Part shown: positions 59,233 through 64,000 of the stretch, in pieces
How the letters are laid out: each line of letters opens with the position of its first letter
Position numbering within the stretch: the first letter of the stretch is position 1
Assembly (NCBI GenBank): GCA_018268315.1
Contig: JAFDWU010000001.1
Coordinates: 163,280 to 227,279 of the forward strand
Reading direction: 5' to 3'
Length of the DNA stretch: 64,000 bases
Source of the DNA: Armatimonadota bacterium
GTDB taxonomy: Bacteria; Armatimonadota; Fimbriimonadia; Fimbriimonadales; Fimbriimonadaceae
Notes under the pieces: model-generated
Seen by the model: only the letters and a program-made list of their open reading frames with translations
What the model was told of the DNA's origin: nothing
The model's database searches: none
Made by a program: the position numbers and the translations under genes

Positions 59233-60027
59233 TCAATTGCTAAGCCGGATCTTTGTGACTAGCGCACCAATGCGATTTACCGCTGCTTCGGGCGAGCAGG
59301 TGGCGGTGTCGATGCGCAAGTCAGCGGTGGGCAAGGGCTCGTATTCCCGGTTTGCCACCGCTTCCCAGTCGGGCAGCTTGTGCCCCTCAATATCGGCTTT
59401 TCGAGTCTCGACGCGCTGCTTGTGCTGACTGGCGTCCGAGCAGACGATTTCCACCTCGATGCACGGGACTCCTGCCTCGGTGGCGACCGCCTTCCAAGCT
59501 TCGCGAGTGATGGCGATTGGGTTTACGGAATCGGCGATTACTGTTCGGCCAAGAACCAGGTTGTCTTTGGCAATTTCATACGCCGCGCAATAGCCGGCAG
59601 GGCCGATATCGCCGGTGATGAGGCCGGAGCGGATGATCGCCTGCTCGATGGAGTCGATTCGGATGAGGGTCGCGCCGAGCTGCTGCGCCAACTGGCGGGC
59701 AATTGTGGTTTTGCCGACGCCGGGCAGTCCTCCGAAGACGATGAGCACGGGTTGGAGACTCTCCAGACTGTCGGAGTCTGCCTCCAAAAGAAGTCTGGCA
59801 AAAAACGCAACGCGATCCGTGCCTTTAGCTACTTCCGTAAGCCCTACCCGTCCGTGCCTCCCGTTGGATGCTGCAAACTCTTGTAGCGAACTCAAGTACA
59901 TTCTCTCGTTAAGGGAAAGACCTGGATATGAATGAATCAGATCCATAAAGTCGCGATAGCTGAGGAGCATGCTGTCCTCATAATGATTTGCGCAAAACTT
60001 TCGAAAGGCCTCGGTTGCTTCATCCAT
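59233..60027 (-). CDS. P-loop nucleotide kinase with N-terminal extension
   Basis: 264 residues. Walker A GGLPGVGKTT at 99-108, then Asp in RIDSIEQ and a conserved Arg-rich lid region place it in the AAA_33/zeta-like small-molecule kinase group. Residues 1-90 are a helical extension without a known domain; they appear genuinely coding. The substrate is unknown. It converges with the regulator gene at 59222. Confidence 0.7.
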   Translation of the reverse strand: MDEATEAFRKFCANHYEDSMLLSYRDFMDLIHSYPGLSLNERMYLSSLQEFAASNGRHGRVGLTEVAKGTDRVAFFARLLLEADSDSLESLQPVLIVFGGLPGVGKTTIARQLAQQLGATLIRIDSIEQAIIRSGLITGDIGPAGYCAAYEIAKDNLVLGRTVIADSVNPIAITREAWKAVATEAGVPCIEVEIVCSDASQHKQRVETRKADIEGHKLPDWEAVANREYEPLPTADLRIDTATCSPEAAVNRIGALVTKIRLSN

Positions 60028-60146
60028 TAGCAGACATCATGCGTCAAGCATTGCCCAGATTGTAACGCTAACGACCATCAAGTCAGGCAGTCTGCCTGTT
60101 CCTTCAACGATAAGCACCGGCCGGACTCTACTCAGCGCTCTCGATC

Positions 60147-60704
60147 TTAATGAATCGACGGCGGGATATCGGGCAGGCTGTCATCTTCCTCGTCGTCGAA
60201 ACCTAGAACAATCTGAATCAGCATGCCCGCCTTGAAGGTGTAGGTGTTATCGACCGTTGCTCCCTTATGGTCGAAGTGGTAGTTGTATTCAAGAAAGCCC
60301 GCCTTGTTATGAATTGTTGAGGGCTTGCCAAGCTTCTGGACCACCATCTCCGACGTATCGCCGATCTTCACTCCTTTACCGGTCGCCAGCTTCGTGAGGG
60401 AGCGATGCGTGAGCTTGCGGTCACCGTAACTGTCGTCACTACCCGTTGCTCCAAGGGACGGAACGGCGTAGCCTTCTTGCCGAACAAGCTTGCGATCCCT
60501 GGTCAGGATCAATGATTGGATTGCTCCATCGCAGTCGTAGCTCCTGACCAGATACCAACCACTCGCCTTATCCCAAACCGCGATATTCTTGTCCTGCTTT
60601 GGGCTGAAGACGTAGCCCGCCAGGGACTTTTCCTCCCACTTTGGCCTCGCGGGGCCGTGATGACCCCCGTGCAAGAGGAGGAGGGCGATCAAGACCTTTG
60701 TCAT
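60147..60704 (-). CDS. exported small protein with BamE/SmpA-like fold
   Basis: 185 residues. A signal peptide (MTKVLIALLLLHG) precedes a mature part with GVKIGDTSEMVVQKLGKPSTIHN, the BamE/SmpA-type strand-helix pattern, and an acidic end (DDEEDDSLPDIPPSIH). The cysteine of a lipobox is missing, so a secreted form is more likely. No partner gene is adjacent. Confidence 0.6.
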   Translation of the reverse strand: MTKVLIALLLLHGGHHGPARPKWEEKSLAGYVFSPKQDKNIAVWDKASGWYLVRSYDCDGAIQSLILTRDRKLVRQEGYAVPSLGATGSDDSYGDRKLTHRSLTKLATGKGVKIGDTSEMVVQKLGKPSTIHNKAGFLEYNYHFDHKGATVDNTYTFKAGMLIQIVLGFDDEEDDSLPDIPPSIH

Positions 60705-60759
60705 AGAGATACGATATCACAGAATTAGAGGAGTCGCGGCTAGTTGGAGTTCGGAAACA

Positions 60760-60975
60760 TCATCGCAAGTCCTGGGGCGTCAATCCAGTCTTCTTAGCAA
60801 TCCTGGAAAGCATCTTCGGACCTACTTCCTCGCGATCATGAAACGCAAAGACAAAGTCTGGAAAAGACTCATGGCTCAAAACGCGGTGTGATCCGGTTGT
60901 TCGCTTTATTTCCCATCCCTTGCCGATTAGCACCCTCAACAGTTCCTTGGCGCTAACGGAAGTCCATTCGCTCAC
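60760..60975 (-). CDS. hicA: HicA-family toxin (mRNA interferase)
   Basis: 71 residues. The dsRBD-like fold with catalytic His in GSHRVL and the GPKMLSRIAKKTGL helix match HicA, a ribosome-independent mRNA interferase. Its start overlaps hicB by 4 bases. No obvious inactivating change. Confidence 0.85.
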   Translation of the reverse strand: MSEWTSVSAKELLRVLIGKGWEIKRTTGSHRVLSHESFPDFVFAFHDREEVGPKMLSRIAKKTGLTPQDLR

Positions 60976-61181
60976 GCTGCTTCAAAGGACACGGATAATA
61001 GCTGCCCCGACTGGTCATTCTCAAGTCGATCAGCGAGCACGCGCAACGCTAATGCCTGAACCTTTTGGATTGCTTCGTCGCGCGTTGATCCGTAAGCCAT
61101 GACTCCAGCAAGTTCTGGCGCCTCCGCGATCCAGCGGCCGTCAACTTCAAGCTCGGTTTCAATTAGAACCGTCATACGCAA
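60972..61181 (-). CDS. hicB: HicB-family antitoxin
   Basis: 69 residues: the RNase-H-like HicB N-domain (ELEVDGRWIAEAPELAGVMAYGSTRDEA). It lacks the C-terminal DNA-binding domain of long HicB proteins. It precedes hicA and shares 4 bases with it. Confidence 0.85.
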   Translation of the reverse strand: MRMTVLIETELEVDGRWIAEAPELAGVMAYGSTRDEAIQKVQALALRVLADRLENDQSGQLLSVSFEAA

Positions 61182-61328
61182 TCTATTGTATCGCGAGTCT
61201 GGCGCCAGATCAGAAGTGGATGGACGGTGCCGGAAGATTTGCCGGGTTTTGTCCCTATTATCCTGGTGTGAATGCGGGCTTTTCGAACGCTAGTGATAGA
61301 ATGTAACTTGATTTGGAGATTATTTGAC

Positions 61329-62060
61329 ATGTTTTTTAAGAGACTGTTTTCTGTTTGCTCCCTTGTGAGTGTTGTCGTTTCCGCGCAGGCGCAGATAGCG
61401 GTTAGCCTCGCCAACGATTTCAGCATCAGTAACGGCAATCCAAACGGGGCATGGGCCTATCAGGATGACTCCACCTACCTGAGCGTCCAGATTCCCCTTA
61501 ACAACGGCAATCCGCTGTACCCAGCAGTGTCAAACGGCTATTGGGGACTGGGAAACAACCTTAATACGGACACGCCTGACTTGTTCAAAGCACAGGTGAG
61601 TGGCTCAAGTGCGGGAGAGACCGATTTAGATTTTCTGGCGGGGGACATCGTTGGCCACTCGCCGAACAACGGCACTTATCTGTACGAGCGTTGGATTGCC
61701 CCTTCTAACGGATCGATCAGCAACCTATCGATGCTTGTTTGGTACGCGCACTCGGTTGTGAATCGCTCCAGCGATTACGTCCTGCTGGACAATGCAACAT
61801 CGCTGACTTCTGGCACGGCTAGCAAAGGCAATTCTGACCGCAGCAATGCATTCTCCTACAACAATGCCGGATTCTCCGTAGTTGCGGGCGATGTGATTTC
61901 GTTTGGAATTAGGAAATCGCCTGGGCAGGACTTCGGTTCGCTCATCGGCGAATCGTTGGACTTCACCTTCACGCCAACCGCTGTACCGGAGCCCGCCAGC
62001 ATGGCATGCCTGGGCCTTGGTGTGGCGGCGCTGATCCGAAAGCGACGCGCTACGAAGTAA
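61329..62060 (+). CDS. PEP-CTERM sorting-domain protein 2
   Basis: 243 residues from ATG 61329 with a signal peptide. The mature domain is beta-rich with Asn/Ser-rich repeats. The end has VPEPASMACLGLGVAALIRKRRATK, a PEP-CTERM signal (PEPAS, hydrophobic run, RKRR). It is followed by a terminator hairpin. No relation to PEP-CTERM protein 1 beyond the tail. Confidence 0.88.
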   Translation: MFFKRLFSVCSLVSVVVSAQAQIAVSLANDFSISNGNPNGAWAYQDDSTYLSVQIPLNNGNPLYPAVSNGYWGLGNNLNTDTPDLFKAQVSGSSAGETDLDFLAGDIVGHSPNNGTYLYERWIAPSNGSISNLSMLVWYAHSVVNRSSDYVLLDNATSLTSGTASKGNSDRSNAFSYNNAGFSVVAGDVISFGIRKSPGQDFGSLIGESLDFTFTPTAVPEPASMACLGLGVAALIRKRRATK

Positions 62061-62073
62061 GAGTCTTTGCTTG

Positions 62074-62106
62074 AACGGGGAAGGAAGCTAGGCTCCTTCC
62101 CCGTTT
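62074..62106. terminator. bidirectional terminator
   Basis: AACGGGGAAGGA and TCCTTCCCCGTT form a 12-bp stem with an 8-base loop, with TTTTG after it on the plus side. It separates convergent genes ending at 62060 and 62112. Confidence 0.8.
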
Positions 62107-62111
62107 TGCTG

Positions 62112-63122
62112 CTAATTGGGTTGGACGCTTACGCTGGTGGCGTGAACGAATCCGCTGGCAATCTTCCACCGCTTGCCGGTGCGGATGTCTCCGGCACAGA
62201 CGTCACATACCCAGACCTGAATCTTGCCCATCGTATCTGTGTTCTTGTTGGTGGTGAGAGATGCCCAAGTCCCCAGATCGCCGCCAAAGTCGATGTCCAA
62301 TACGTTGGCGATCACGCACTTGCTTGTGCCGGTCTTCCAATTGACCTCGTACATCCATTCTTCGCAACCTGCCGAACCTGCGTAAAATCCGTCCCGAATC
62401 CAGCATCGATCAGACCTGGCACTTGTATAAGCAACCCGGTGGGGACCATCAAGATCAAAGCAGAGATTGTACTTACGCCCGCTTCGTTCAACTATTGCGG
62501 TATCCATCGACTCGGTTCTGCCCGTTCTATCCGCGCGTGTGGTCACTGGGCCGTTGCCAACGACTCTGATTGTATGACCGTCAAGGACAAAGTAGTCCTC
62601 ACCACCATTAATATTGAAGCTGACGTCCCTTCGCGGAGGACGGCTATGACTCAACGCTAGACGGCCGTTCTTCGTTACGTACGCTTCAAAGTCGAAGGGC
62701 GGAGACCATCCGTGCGAAGTTCCCCTCTGGACCGCATGCCATCGGTCAAAGATTGCTACACCGCGCGCGGGCCAGCCGAGATCTCTTGTGTTGATCGCGC
62801 TGAAACATCCGGTAGCGACGATCCTCCGCCGCTTTGTTCTGATGTCGTATTCAACAAGGCGGTGACCAGAGTCACCATGAGGACCTATGCCGCGTGGCAC
62901 CGTATCGCACTCAATCCACGCAATGCGGTTCTTACCGACCCACTGAACTCCCCAGCGGTCGCCACGCCCGTGGGTTAGCGCGCGCCGCGACTTGCCATGG
63001 AAGTCGGACAGATACACCTGATAGTAGCTGCGCCGATGATCTTGATAATAGAAGCGCGCAGAATAGGCTACCAGCGGCTCGAACTGATGCCTAGAAAGGA
63101 GGAGCGCGGCGAGGGCAAGCAT
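62112..63122 (-). CDS. TolB-like exported propeller protein
   Basis: 336 residues from ATG 63122 (MLALAALLLS), which gives a signal-like start; the in-frame start at 63296 adds an unlikely extension. It has propeller-like blades (VYLSDFHGKSRRALTHGRGDRWGVQWVGKNRIAWIECDT, in parts; VYTSARSDRCWIRDG). No partner is adjacent. The opposite-strand frame at 62067-62660 is its shadow. Confidence 0.65.
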   Translation of the reverse strand: MLALAALLLSRHQFEPLVAYSARFYYQDHRRSYYQVYLSDFHGKSRRALTHGRGDRWGVQWVGKNRIAWIECDTVPRGIGPHGDSGHRLVEYDIRTKRRRIVATGCFSAINTRDLGWPARGVAIFDRWHAVQRGTSHGWSPPFDFEAYVTKNGRLALSHSRPPRRDVSFNINGGEDYFVLDGHTIRVVGNGPVTTRADRTGRTESMDTAIVERSGRKYNLCFDLDGPHRVAYTSARSDRCWIRDGFYAGSAGCEEWMYEVNWKTGTSKCVIANVLDIDFGGDLGTWASLTTNKNTDTMGKIQVWVCDVCAGDIRTGKRWKIASGFVHATSVSVQPN

Positions 63123-63180
63123 GTCTTGATTAGATTGTAACGCTGACGACCATCGCATCGGCGGTCCGTCTGTTCCTTCA

Positions 63181-63759
63181 ATGACTACCGAGCGGCTGGA
63201 GGCGTTTACCGATGGCGTGATCGCTATCATCATCACCGTCATGCTGCTGGAGTTCAAGACACCGACCGGGTCCAGCATCACCGACTTGCAGGCCACGTGG
63301 CCGCTTCTGGTCAGCTACACACTGAGCTATGTCAATCTCGGCATCTACTGGAACAACCACCATCACATGTTTCAGGCGGTGGAGCATCTTAACGGCAGGG
63401 TTCTCTGGGCAAACCTGCACCTATTGTTCTGGCTTTCGATGATTCCCTTTGCAACGAACTGGGCAAGCGTGAGTTCCTACGCGCCGACTCCGGTGGCGAT
63501 TTACGGAATAGTTCTACTGCTTGCAGGGGCCGCGTACTCCCTGCTCACGCGAGCGTTGGTGAGCGCGAACGGGAAGGATTCGGTATTCGCGAAGGGCTTG
63601 GGCAGCGATACGAAGGGATTCGCCTCGCTGATTATCTACACCATCGGGGTGGGGGTGGCCCACTTCCAGCCCTACGTTGCGTTCGGACTTTACGTGGTGG
63701 TTGCAGTCATGTGGTTCATTCCAGACCGCCGCTTTGAGCGCGCTCGCCAAGAATCTTGA
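63181..63759 (+). CDS. TMEM175-family potassium channel protein
   Basis: 192 residues. The N-terminal motif ERLEAFTDGVIAIIITVMLLE is the signature helix of the TMEM175/DUF1211 family, which forms K+ or proton channels. About five more hydrophobic helices follow (WPLLVSYTLSYVNLGIYWNN, IYGIVLLLAGAAYSLLT). Starts just after the TolB-like gene's upstream region. Confidence 0.85.
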   Translation: MTTERLEAFTDGVIAIIITVMLLEFKTPTGSSITDLQATWPLLVSYTLSYVNLGIYWNNHHHMFQAVEHLNGRVLWANLHLLFWLSMIPFATNWASVSSYAPTPVAIYGIVLLLAGAAYSLLTRALVSANGKDSVFAKGLGSDTKGFASLIIYTIGVGVAHFQPYVAFGLYVVVAVMWFIPDRRFERARQES

Positions 63760-63895
63760 ACGTTCTTACGAAACTCAGTAGCCGGAAACCAGTTGGCGCT
63801 GCGCGCAATTTACTAGGAACAGGCCTCCACACAGCTAACGCTTGGTTTTAGCCATCCACGCGGTCATTGGACCTCCTCTATCTAGGCAATAGTCG

Positions 63896-64000
63896 TTAAC
63901 CTCGACCAAAAGTCTGAGCGCTGTACTGCTCGGGAACCGTGGGAGTTGGAACGACGGGCGGCTTTCCATTCCACCAAGCCTTTGGATGAGCGTTTGCCCA
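63896..64000 (-). CDS. C-terminal end of a truncated gene
   Basis: The last 34 codons of a minus-strand gene whose start lies beyond the window: WANAHPKAWWNGKPP then PTPTVPEQYSAQTFGRG and stop. Pro/Trp-rich. The rest is missing, so the family cannot be named. Confidence 0.4.
   Translation of the reverse strand, partial: WANAHPKAWWNGKPPVVPTPTVPEQYSAQTFGRG

Noticed and set aside
62067-62660. Plus-strand open frame over the TolB-like gene
   Set aside because: Begins inside the terminator hairpin and lacks domain features; the minus strand shows propeller blades and a signal peptide.
63833-63865. 10-codon minus-strand frame MTAWMAKTKR with a strong GGAGG site
   Set aside because: Too short to judge; good ribosome site but no support for a peptide gene.

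Overview
The window looks like chromosomal DNA of a free-living, Gram-negative-type (diderm) bacterium of moderately high GC. Evidence for an outer membrane: a complete RND/adaptor/TolC exporter, an MlaD-type protein, several signal-peptide proteins ending in aromatic beta-barrel style, and two PEP-CTERM proteins. The mix of PEP-CTERM proteins, HspR with a zinc-finger-less DnaJ, HDOD paralogs and HPPD is most like Armatimonadota (Fimbriimonadia). That placement is inference from protein style, not from a marker comparison.

Layout. 1-5.2 kb: a truncated DinB-like gene, tRNA-Thr, rpmB, and three HDOD genes around dnaJ-hspR. 5.2-9.6 kb: a four-gene BMP-type nucleoside ABC importer. 9.6-13.4 kb: a PEP-CTERM protein, an operon with four YbjQ-like domains, and a small secreted protein. 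13.4-23.3 kb: a two-domain 6-pyruvoyl-tetrahydropterin-synthase-like protein, rplI, an MlaD protein, an outer-membrane protein, a TfoX-domain protein, recO with a probable CTG start, an orphan oligopeptide-binding lipoprotein, an AraC regulator followed by an MlaF-like ATPase, and a Spy-like protein. 23.3-28.3 kb: an ECF sigma/anti-sigma pair upstream of an outer-membrane protein, a cupredoxin-like protein and a Cache-HAMP-GGDEF-HD-GYP sensor. 28.4-29.5 kb: HPPD.

29.6-34.9 kb is an accessory island ending at the 3' side of the initiator tRNA. Its main gene fuses a GHKL ATPase to a Shedu-like PD-(D/E)xK nuclease, a candidate anti-phage protein. Four other genes in it are small and mostly unrecognised. 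35-41.6 kb is housekeeping: topA, a secreted transglutaminase, a PIN-TRAM protein, ispD and ispF.

41.5-45.0 kb is the most unusual stretch. The last codons of ispF, with the bases just after its stop, recur three more times downstream, and a single small secreted or lipoprotein gene follows each copy. This resembles a cassette array built at the 3' end of a protein gene. A second locus has similar logic: the 3' end of tRNA-Gln is repeated twice at 97-98 bp spacing (57.4-57.6 kb). No recombinase gene is visible in the window.

45-64 kb: comF, a solo LuxR-type regulator, a divergent DprA homolog, tRNA-Ser, a P1B-4-type metal ATPase, an AbrB-TolC-adaptor-RND operon, a DUF3187-like protein, tRNA-Gln, a serine hydrolase with a divergent winged-helix regulator, a P-loop kinase, a hicBA toxin-antitoxin pair, a second PEP-CTERM protein, a TolB-like protein, a TMEM175-family channel, and a truncated gene at the right edge.
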